Shown in pieces: positions 1-5,102 of a DNA stretch of 5,264 bases (position 1 is its first letter; every line of letters begins with the position of its first letter). Under the pieces are notes generated by a model, which was not told where the DNA came from, made no database searches, and was given only the letters and a program-made list of their open reading frames with translations. This DNA comes from an uncultured Acetatifactor sp. GTDB lineage: Bacteria; Bacillota; Clostridia; Lachnospirales; Lachnospiraceae. Where the stretch lies: assembly GCA_910584235.1 (NCBI GenBank), contig CAJTZD010000126.1:1-5264 (forward strand), given 5' to 3'. The translations under genes and the position numbers were made by a program.

Positions 1-66
1 TATATCAAAGTGGTTTCGGAGCCGGGCAAGGGTTCGGAATTTTCCATTATGCTCCTTACAAGATAG
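1..66 (+). CDS. Sensor histidine kinase, C-terminal end only
   Basis: Frame 1 reads 21 residues, YIKVVSEPGKGSEFSIMLL then TR, and stops at TAG (64-66). The segment V-x-S-x-P-G-K-G-S-x-F is the G2-box and last strand of the HATPase_c domain found at the end of nearly all sensor histidine kinases. In such proteins the domain binds ATP and phosphorylates a conserved His in the dimerisation domain. The phosphate then passes to a response regulator. Everything upstream (sensor, membrane segments, H-box, N-box) lies outside the window, so subfamily and signal cannot be read. The position just before two ABC exporter operons with matching promoters suggests that this kinase and its unseen regulator control them. 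That link is inference; the kinase call itself is strong despite the short stretch. Confidence 0.85.
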   Translation, partial: YIKVVSEPGKGSEFSIMLLTR

Positions 67-131
67 CATATGGCAGAGGGACATTCCAAGCTGTCCGGCG
101 TAAATTTTTTCGCAGCAGTGTGCCAATAAAG

Positions 132-149
132 CTGCCAGTGGCAGGTTTT
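132..149 (+). terminator. Possible weak intrinsic terminator after the kinase gene
   Basis: CTGCC, loop AGT, GGCAG (132-144) is a perfect 5-bp stem, which can also be written as a CTGCCA/TGGCAG palindrome. It is followed by G and four Ts (146-149). It sits 65 bases after the kinase stop and just before promoter P1, where an operon end would be expected. The stem is short and the T-run is poor, so it may be inefficient or may be chance. Upstream of it, GGACA (79-83) and TGTCC (92-96) form another small inverted repeat, with a run of six Ts at 105-110, but the spacing is poor for a terminator. Confidence 0.33.
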
Positions 150-154
150 CGGCT

Positions 155-252
155 GAAATGTACCAGACTTGCAACATTTGAGCTGCATTTTTATGAATTT
201 TTGGCTGCTGTAACATTTCGCGGACATTTGGGTTTTACAATACTCTTATCAA
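155..252 (+). promoter_or_regulatory. Promoter P1 with response-regulator-like repeats
   Basis: Seen in order: GAAATGT (155-161, inverted half-site), CATTT at 175, CATTT at 186, CATTT at 214, CATTT at 225, -10 box TACAAT (236-241), and CTTATCAA (245-252). The CATTT copies form two pairs with an 11-bp period, and the -10 box starts 11 bp after the last copy. A -35 box with a 17-bp spacer would fall on ACATTT (213-218), a poor match to TTGACA, so the promoter probably needs an activator bound at the proximal pair. Direct repeats about one helical turn apart next to the core promoter are the usual target of OmpR/PhoB-family regulators. The same layout recurs at 1765-1855, which is the best support for function. 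The gene starts at 271 with GGAGG at 257-261, so the leader would be short. No transcription start has been shown. Confidence 0.72.
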
Positions 253-270
253 ATATGGAGGTATAATTTT

Positions 271-1116
271 ATGACAACGAAGTGTGTTGAAATGAGGAAT
301 ATAACAAAAAAGTTTCGTGATTTTAAGTTGGATAATGTCAGTCTGGAGGTTCCGCAAGGAAAAATTGTAGGGTTCATTGGAGAAAATGGCGCAGGTAAAA
401 GCACTACAATAAATTTATTACTCAATCTCATAGATAAAGATTCGGGAGAAATTGAGATTTTGGGTTTACATTATCCGAAGGATGAAACGAAAATCAAGCA
501 ACAAATAGGGGTTGCTTTTGATGAATGTTTTTATCCTGAAGAACTCACACCTCATGATATGGGTGTCATCCTGTCTGGAGCATATAAAGAATGGGACAAT
601 GAACAATATTGTCAACTTTTACAAAGGTTTTCTATTCCTAAAATGCAAACAATTTCTTCCTTTTCCAGGGGAATGAAAATGAAATTAGATATTATTGCAG
701 CCATGTCACATCATGCAAAACTGTTGGTTTTAGATGAAGCTACAACAGGTCTTGATCCTGTTGTTCGTGATGAAATACTGGATATGTTTATAGAGTATGT
801 AAAATCCCAAAATTCTTCAATCCTATTTTCTTCACATATTATTTCGGATGTTGAAAAGACTGCGGATATTGTCGTGCTGATAGATAGGGGGCGTATTATT
901 TTTCAAGAAAAGAAAGAGCAGTTACTTCAACGATACTGCATTTGTGAATGTAAAACAACTATTCCTATAAAACACATTTCTCAAAAAGAAACTGAAAAAG
1001 GTGTTCAATATCTGATTGATAAGAGAGATGCACAGCCAGACTTAAAATATCGCACTGCTACTTTAGAAGAAATTTTACTCTTTTTTATGAGGGGGGATAC
1101 AAAATGCGAGGATTGA
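271..1116 (+). CDS. ABC-2 type exporter ATPase (YtrB/BcrA-like)
   Basis: This 281-residue protein is the ATP-hydrolysing subunit of an ABC exporter and acts at the inner face of the membrane. Visible motifs are Walker A GENGAGKST (residues 37-45, Lys43), signature FSRGMKMKL (131-139), Walker B LLVLDEATTGLDP (151-163, catalytic Glu156), and H-loop SSHI with His189. The signature SRGMK replaces the usual LSGGQ. The Q-loop Gln seems replaced by Asp in VAFDE (81-85). Both fit the YtrB/BcrA-type group that pairs with ABC-2 permeases. The C-terminal part, about 215-281, is the variable tail of this group. The ATG at 271 has GGAGG at 257-261, nine bases upstream. The gene overlaps the next by 13 bases, which implies translational coupling to its permease. 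The gene is markedly AT-rich compared with 1889-4981. The substrate is unknown; relatives export peptides, bacitracin-like antibiotics or toxins. Confidence 0.93.
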   Translation: MTTKCVEMRNITKKFRDFKLDNVSLEVPQGKIVGFIGENGAGKSTTINLLLNLIDKDSGEIEILGLHYPKDETKIKQQIGVAFDECFYPEELTPHDMGVILSGAYKEWDNEQYCQLLQRFSIPKMQTISSFSRGMKMKLDIIAAMSHHAKLLVLDEATTGLDPVVRDEILDMFIEYVKSQNSSILFSSHIISDVEKTADIVVLIDRGRIIFQEKKEQLLQRYCICECKTTIPIKHISQKETEKGVQYLIDKRDAQPDLKYRTATLEEILLFFMRGDTKCED

Positions 1117-1709
1117 TTTATAAAAACATTAAATTGTCAATGAAAGCGCCTAAAATAAATCTGCTGTTCGGTATATTCGCCATTGGAATTTCATTTATTG
1201 GAATTTCTCCCGTTATTGGAGCATTATTTTTTTCTTTTGTAGTAAGTAGTGTATCCACATATTGCTTCTATCCTGAGTATAAGTGTGAGTGGAATAGGTA
1301 TGGAAACATTTTGCCTCTCAAGAAATGGGAAAACATAGCAAGCAAATATTTAAGCTGTCTGATCTTTATGATAATTTCAGTTTTAGGTGGAATTGTTTGT
1401 AACATCATTTATGCCGTTGTCACGCACTCCTATTCTTTAGATATTATTGCAATATCGCTATGTGTTGCAGTAGTCTTTCCTCTGATTTGGACAAGTATTT
1501 TTCTGCCAGCAGCATTTAAGTTTGGAATACAATCTGCTTCTTATTTTCGATTCCTACTTATTCCAGCATTATTTCTTTTACGTAATTTTACGGAAAATGA
1601 TGTAATACTTTCAAACACCCTATTGATTCCAGTTTTGATTTTAATCTGCTTGATTATTTTAGGGGTTTCATTTTTGGTAAGTGTATTTATTACTGGAAAA
1701 AGGTTGTGA
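1104..1709 (+). CDS. ABC-2 type permease, six-helix, partner of the 271-1116 ATPase
   Basis: A 201-residue, very hydrophobic protein with about six membrane segments, near residues 19-34, 36-54, 82-105, 112-135, 147-160 and 171-196. The N-terminus MRGLIYKNIKL and the loop YPEYKCEWNRYGNILPL followed by KKW...SKYL (56-83) resemble the conserved cytoplasmic loop of small ABC-2 permeases (ABC2_memb_5-like; compare the general pattern D-E-x-x-x-W-x-x-Y-x-x-x-L-P-x-x-R/K...K-Y). Such half-size permeases dimerise and pair with one ATPase to export a substrate from the membrane or cytoplasm. The start is set by AGGGGGG (1090-1096), seven bases before the ATG, inside the end of the ATPase gene. The length is usual for the family and no damage is seen. 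It is AT-rich like its partner. No dedicated terminator is evident in the 1710-1764 stretch that follows, so some read-through into the next operon is possible. Confidence 0.86.
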   Translation: MRGLIYKNIKLSMKAPKINLLFGIFAIGISFIGISPVIGALFFSFVVSSVSTYCFYPEYKCEWNRYGNILPLKKWENIASKYLSCLIFMIISVLGGIVCNIIYAVVTHSYSLDIIAISLCVAVVFPLIWTSIFLPAAFKFGIQSASYFRFLLIPALFLLRNFTENDVILSNTLLIPVLILICLIILGVSFLVSVFITGKRL

Positions 1710-1764
1710 ATATTCTATTTGGTATTGGAAAAGGTTAAGGCTCTGTATTATAAATAAGAATTTT

Positions 1765-1822
1765 GAAATGTCCGAGTCTTGTAACATTTCAGCCGCATTT
1801 TTTATGCCGCTTCGGACATTTC
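1765..1822. repeat. Perfect 11-bp inverted repeat within P2
   Basis: GAAATGTCCGA (1765-1775) is the exact reverse complement of TCGGACATTTC (1812-1822), with 36 bases between the arms. The right arm includes the third CATTT half-site and covers the -35 position. The left arm is the inverted upstream site. P1 keeps only a shorter match: GAAATGT at 155-161 against ACATTTC at 213-219. The arms may be two strong binding sites brought together by looping. In a read-through transcript from the upstream operon they could also pair as an RNA stem. Confidence 0.7.
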
Positions 1823-1855
1823 TGTGACATTTGGATTTTATAATGTCCTTATCAA
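1765..1855 (+). promoter_or_regulatory. Promoter P2, copy of the P1 design
   Basis: Elements in order: GAAATGT (1765-1771, inverted), CATTT at 1785, 1796, 1817 and 1828, -10 box TATAAT (1839-1844), and CTTATCAA (1848-1855). Spacings are 20, 11, 21, 11 and 11 bp, then 9 bp from the -10 box to CTTATCAA. P1 has 20, 11, 28, 11, 11 and 9, so only the middle interval differs. The expected -35 position (1816-1821) is again ACATTT, part of the repeat and not a good -35 box. The -10 box is a perfect consensus. This is most simply read as an activator-dependent promoter for the MacB-type operon that starts at 1889 (AAAGGAG at 1872-1878, ten bases before the ATG). The regulator is presumed to be of the OmpR family, from the repeat geometry only. 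Confidence 0.75.
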
Positions 1856-1888
1856 CAGGCAGAAAGCCTTGAAAGGAGCATTTGATTT

Positions 1889-2575
1889 ATGAATGTATTA
1901 CAAACGATCGATCTGAAAAAGTATTATGGCAGTGAGCCGAATCTTACCCGCGCCCTGGATGGCGTCAGCCTCTCTGTGGAACAGGGGGAGTTTGTGGCTG
2001 TTGTCGGAACCTCCGGCAGCGGGAAATCCACCCTGCTTAACATGATGGGCGGGCTGGATACGCCCACTTCCGGCAATGTTATTGTCCGTGGGGATGAGCT
2101 GGCCAAAAAGAATGACGAGGAGCTGACCATCTTCCGCCGCCGCAACATCGGCTTTATCTTCCAGAACTATAACCTTGTCCCGATCCTGAATGTGTATGAA
2201 AATATTGTTTTGCCTGTGGAGCTGGACGGAGATACAGCAGACAAGAAGTTCATGGACGAGATCGTGGGGATGCTGGCACTTCAAGATAAACTGCAGAATA
2301 TGCCGAATAACCTTTCCGGCGGACAGCAGCAGCGTGTCGCCATTGCCCGCGCCCTGATCACCAAACCAGCCATCATCCTGGCCGATGAGCCCACCGGAAA
2401 TCTGGATTCCAAGACCAGCGCCGATGTGCTGGGGCTTTTAAAGCGTACCAGTATGGAGTTTAACCAGACCATTGTCATGATTACCCATAATAACGAGATT
2501 GCCCAGCTTGCTGACCGGATCATAAGGATTGAGGACGGAAGGATTGTGGAAAAAATTGCCGCAGGCGGCAATTAG
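1889..2575 (+). CDS. LolD/MacB-type ABC transporter ATPase
   Basis: A 228-residue ATPase with the full motif set: A-loop aromatic residue near Tyr13, Walker A GTSGSGKST (40-48, Lys46), Q-loop Gln92 in FIFQNYNLVP, signature LSGGQQQRVAIARAL (142-156), Walker B IILADEPTGNLD (162-173, Glu167), and H-loop His200 in MITHN. The run LADEPTGNLDS is characteristic of the MacB/LolD/FtsE branch, whose ATPases drive FtsX-like permeases by mechanotransmission and not by classic substrate tunnelling. The length matches the family norm of about 220-240. The ATG at 1889 is supported by AAAGGAG (1872-1878). The stop at 2573-2575 overlaps the ribosome binding site of the permease, so the two are translated together. 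GC content is clearly higher than in 271-1709. In Firmicutes, such pairs next to two-component genes usually serve antimicrobial-peptide resistance or peptide export. The substrate here is not readable. Confidence 0.95.
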   Translation: MNVLQTIDLKKYYGSEPNLTRALDGVSLSVEQGEFVAVVGTSGSGKSTLLNMMGGLDTPTSGNVIVRGDELAKKNDEELTIFRRRNIGFIFQNYNLVPILNVYENIVLPVELDGDTADKKFMDEIVGMLALQDKLQNMPNNLSGGQQQRVAIARALITKPAIILADEPTGNLDSKTSADVLGLLKRTSMEFNQTIVMITHNNEIAQLADRIIRIEDGRIVEKIAAGGN

Positions 2576-2579
2576 GAGG
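2574..2579 (+). promoter_or_regulatory. Ribosome binding site that fixes the permease start at 2588
   Basis: AGGAGG lies at 2574-2579, starting inside the ATPase stop codon. The in-frame GTG at 2579 overlaps the last base of this site, so it cannot be the start it serves. The ATG at 2588 is eight bases downstream, the normal distance. The protein beginning there, MTWPFENDT, is repeated after another Shine-Dalgarno sequence at 5076, which independently supports this start. Confidence 0.9.
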
Positions 2580-2585
2580 TGGCGG

Positions 2586-2614
2586 ACATGACATGGCCTT
2601 TTGAAAATGATACC
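2586..2614 (+). repeat. 29-bp direct repeat, copy 1 (start of the intact permease)
   Basis: The 29 bases covering AC plus the first nine codons (MTWPFENDT) are identical to 5074-5102. The bases just outside differ on both sides (G against A before, A against G after). The two copies are 2488 bp apart and bracket the whole permease gene. Third codon positions are also identical, which is notable because the rest of the second permease is either missing or clearly diverged. Confidence 0.95.
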
Positions 2615-4981
2615 AGTATAGTAGAAAAGAAGCTGGCAAGCCGCAGTATGAAAGCAGACAGGCGCCGGAGCATTTTTATCATCCTTACGATTGCTCTTGC
2701 TGTCTGCCTTATGGGAACCCTTAGTTTTATCTATTCTGCACAGCAGAAGCAGACGCTGGACAATATCCTGGGACAGTATCAGGCCGGGTGCAGCGGGCTG
2801 ACCAAAGAAGAGGTTACCCGGCTTGCAGACACGGGAAGGTTTGAAAAATGGGGATATACCGCTGATGCCGGTTCGGTCCGCCATGAGGACAGCACGTTAA
2901 ATGTCAGCTTTGTAAGCAAAGAAATGATCGATCTGATGGGATACGGAGAAATTGTTGGGAATTATCCCCAGGAAGAGGATGAACTCTGCATAGACCGGTC
3001 TTTTCTCAATTATTTTGACCTTCCGGCAGAGGTGGGCCAGATCCTCACCCTGAACCTTGGCAGCGGAGAAAAGGCATATACTGTAACAGGCATCCTGGAA
3101 TCGGAGAACGACAGCCGGATTTTCACGGCCTGGATCTCGGAAAGCAGCGTGGATACATCTGGCCATAAGGCGCCATATGACCTGCGGTTCCGTTTTGCTG
3201 GAAGCCAGGGGATGGAACCGGAGCAGCTCCGCATGGAGATTGAAGCCTTTTTCCGGGAAATGGGCATCCCGGAAGACAGGACGTTTTATAGTTCCAACTA
3301 CTTTGGAATGCTGGATCTTTATCTGGGAAACGGGATGGAGATTTATGCCCTGTCAATTTTAATTGCTGTGATCTGCGCTATCGTAATCTACAACATTTTC
3401 TATATCTCTGTGATGGGAAAAATGAGGGAATACGGCCGACTGAAGGTCCTTGGGACAACGCCGGGGCAATTAAAGCGGGTGGTAAAGAGGGAACGGCGTC
3501 TGCTGACTGCCATAGCCATTCCCCTTGGCCTGCTCCTGGCAGCAGGAATTGCGCTTGCTGCTGTACCCGGTTATTGGTCCTGGCGTGATAATATCGGATC
3601 CGGGCTGATGGTTTCCCTTCTAACCTATGGGATGGTTCTGGTCGCCACCAGGAAGCCTTTATCCATGGTGGGAAAAGTATCTGCAATTGAAGCCATCCGG
3701 GCTACAGCATATTCCGAACAGCAGTACCGGGGTGTTTCCAGGCAGATCCACCGCCGTCTTACCATGCCCTGTCTGGCCCGGATGAATTTTTCCAGGAACC
3801 GGAAAAAGGCATTTGTAACGGCCACTTCCTTAAGCCTGACCGGAATTTTGCTGCTTTGTATTTCTGCCTATGCAAATTCGGTGGATATAGAAGAAATGGC
3901 CCAGTCCCAGTTTGGAGACGGGAGCCAGTACCTTCTGCAATATGAGGACTATGCGGGCCGGGAATTTTATGAGATGCAGAAAGAAAATCCTCTGGGGGAG
4001 GCTTTGCGGGAAGAGCTTGCAGCGATTTCCGGCGTGGACTACGTCACGGCTTACAGCACAGCCTGTGTGGAGATCCCTGCCATCAGTGCGATCCCGGGCA
4101 ACCGGGAGCATGAGGCTTTCATCATCCGGGGGATTGACCAGGAAAATATGGCTAAGATGTATACCGGCGGCGCGGTCCTTAAGGGAAATGCGGATTACCG
4201 GCAGCTGGCAGAGCAAAACGGCATCCTGGTCTGTCCCTCAGGCAGCGCCCTGAAGGAGATCTACAAGACCACCTATCAGGTGGGGGATACCGTGACTCTT
4301 TCCTGTTACAACGGGCAGGCGAAGACATATACGGTAATGGGCATTGTCAAAGATATCCCCATCGGCAGCTCCGCACATTTCTTTATTCTGCCGGAGGAAG
4401 AACTGTCCGTCCTTTACCCGGAAATTTCGGATTTTGCCAGCTATGTGAATATCCATACCAGGGAGGACGGCAAGGAGCTTCGCAGAGCGGTGTATGACGC
4501 CGTATCCGATGAACGGGTGGCGGTTTTGGGCCTGGAGGATTCCATCGCGGTTCTTAAGAGCGGGATGCAGGGGGAACTGAAAAGGGATTACAGCCTTTTG
4601 ATCTTTATCTTTATATTTTCGCTGATAAACCTTGCCAATACGCTAATCACGAACCTTTTAGCCCGCCAGCAGGAGTTCGGCGTGTTCCAGTCTGTTGGAA
4701 TGAGCGGACGGCAGATGTCCAGGATGCTGTCCTATGAATGTCTATACTATATTGGGATCACGCTGTTTGTTACCCTGACAGTGGGGACGGTATGCAGCCT
4801 GGCGGTGTGCCATATTTTTGATCAGGTCGGCATGTTCGGGAAGCTCACCTATCATTTCCCGGTGGTTCAGGTACTGGTGTTTGTAGCTGCGCTGCTCCTG
4901 GTGCAGGCGTTATTCTCGGTCTGCGCGGTCCGTTATACCAGAAAACTCTCCCTTGTGGAGCGGATCAAGGCGATAGAATGA
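2588..4981 (+). CDS. FtsX-like ABC permease, two-module (MacB-type topology)
   Basis: A 797-residue membrane protein counted from the ATG at 2588. It has two repeats of one helix, a large outer domain, then three helices. Helices lie near 29-50, 252-275, 307-328, 337-354, 410-428, 667-690, 719-743 and 758-781. The outer domains are about 51-250 and 429-666. After helices 2 and 6 come the conserved cytoplasmic coupling segments, REYGRLKVLGTTPGQLK (280-296) and QEFGVFQSVGMSGRQM (695-710), which touch the ATPase. Each module ends with the family tail, VSAIEAIRA (364-372) and LSLVERIKA (787-795). Topology differs from BceB (ten helices, one large outer loop), so this is not a Bce-type detoxification permease. 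It works with the 1889-2575 ATPase, twelve bases upstream. Probable roles are export or membrane extraction of peptides or lipoproteins; which one is unknown. The gene appears intact. Confidence 0.93.
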   Translation: MTWPFENDTSIVEKKLASRSMKADRRRSIFIILTIALAVCLMGTLSFIYSAQQKQTLDNILGQYQAGCSGLTKEEVTRLADTGRFEKWGYTADAGSVRHEDSTLNVSFVSKEMIDLMGYGEIVGNYPQEEDELCIDRSFLNYFDLPAEVGQILTLNLGSGEKAYTVTGILESENDSRIFTAWISESSVDTSGHKAPYDLRFRFAGSQGMEPEQLRMEIEAFFREMGIPEDRTFYSSNYFGMLDLYLGNGMEIYALSILIAVICAIVIYNIFYISVMGKMREYGRLKVLGTTPGQLKRVVKRERRLLTAIAIPLGLLLAAGIALAAVPGYWSWRDNIGSGLMVSLLTYGMVLVATRKPLSMVGKVSAIEAIRATAYSEQQYRGVSRQIHRRLTMPCLARMNFSRNRKKAFVTATSLSLTGILLLCISAYANSVDIEEMAQSQFGDGSQYLLQYEDYAGREFYEMQKENPLGEALREELAAISGVDYVTAYSTACVEIPAISAIPGNREHEAFIIRGIDQENMAKMYTGGAVLKGNADYRQLAEQNGILVCPSGSALKEIYKTTYQVGDTVTLSCYNGQAKTYTVMGIVKDIPIGSSAHFFILPEEELSVLYPEISDFASYVNIHTREDGKELRRAVYDAVSDERVAVLGLEDSIAVLKSGMQGELKRDYSLLIFIFIFSLINLANTLITNLLARQQEFGVFQSVGMSGRQMSRMLSYECLYYIGITLFVTLTVGTVCSLAVCHIFDQVGMFGKLTYHFPVVQVLVFVAALLLVQALFSVCAVRYTRKLSLVERIKAIE

Positions 4982-5075
4982 CTTCGCTTGAAAAAGGGAT
5001 ATTGGACCAAAGGAGGAAACACCCTGCGGGTATCCCTGTATGCCCAAAAAGCAGGGCAAAAAGGAGGAAACAAAC
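4982..5075 (+). other. Leader between permeases with duplicated Shine-Dalgarno and hairpin
   Basis: AAAGGAGGAAACA occurs twice, at 5009-5021 and 5060-5072, 51 bp apart. Between the copies, CCCTGC (5022-5027) pairs with GCAGGG (5051-5056), with a possible inner GGG (5028-5030)/CCC (5043-5045). A competing stem is TGCCC (5041-5045) with GGGCA (5053-5057). No T-run follows, so it is not a clear terminator. The second Shine-Dalgarno copy serves the ATG at 5076. The first has no good start at normal distance, although an ATG at 5040 is in frame with 5076 and would add the 12 residues MPKKQGKKEETN. This may be the remnant of a translational control leader for a second permease, or a local duplication. 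Confidence 0.5.
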
Positions 5076-5102
5076 ATGACATGGCCTTTTGAAAATGATA
5101 CC
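5074..5102 (+). repeat. 29-bp direct repeat, copy 2 (start of the broken permease)
   Basis: Identical to 2586-2614. It gives the start codon and the codons for MTWPFENDT, directly after the Shine-Dalgarno sequence GGAGG (5063-5067). Similarity to the intact permease ends exactly here, and within about ten bases the sequence passes into material resembling the far end of a permease. Confidence 0.95.

Noticed and set aside
79..110. GGACA/TGTCC inverted repeat followed by six Ts as a terminator
   Set aside because: The stem is only five pairs and the T-run begins eight bases after it, too far for a normal intrinsic terminator. The hairpin at 132-144 is a better, though still weak, candidate.
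249..431. 60-residue minus-strand frame over the start of the first ATPase
   Set aside because: It overlaps the ribosome binding site and Walker A region of the real gene and has no supporting signal of its own.
2579..2587. GTG start at 2579 giving a permease with an extra MAD at the N-terminus
   Set aside because: The GTG overlaps the AGGAGG ribosome binding site itself. The ATG at 2588 has correct spacing and the duplicated MTWPFENDT at 5076 starts at the same residue.
1898..2884. Minus-strand open frames opposite the ATPase and the start of the permease (1898-2284, 1924-2148, 2281-2571, 2438-2884)
   Set aside because: They lie inside well-supported genes of known families, have no recognisable domain or good ribosome binding site, and are typical antisense shadows in GC-richer coding DNA.
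2897..4456. Further open frames on both strands inside the permease (for example 3177-3362 plus, 3830-4216 minus, 3912-4253 plus)
   Set aside because: They are wholly contained in the 797-residue permease frame, which shows continuous family features; their translations have biased, non-protein-like composition.
1888..4981. BceAB-type peptide detoxification module
   Set aside because: The permease has eight predicted helices in two equal modules with two large outer domains, unlike the ten-helix BceB with one large outer loop.
5022..5056. CCCTGC/GCAGGG hairpin as a rho-independent terminator after the permease
   Set aside because: No T-run follows; the downstream bases are A-rich and lead directly into a Shine-Dalgarno sequence. 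It is kept only as leader structure.
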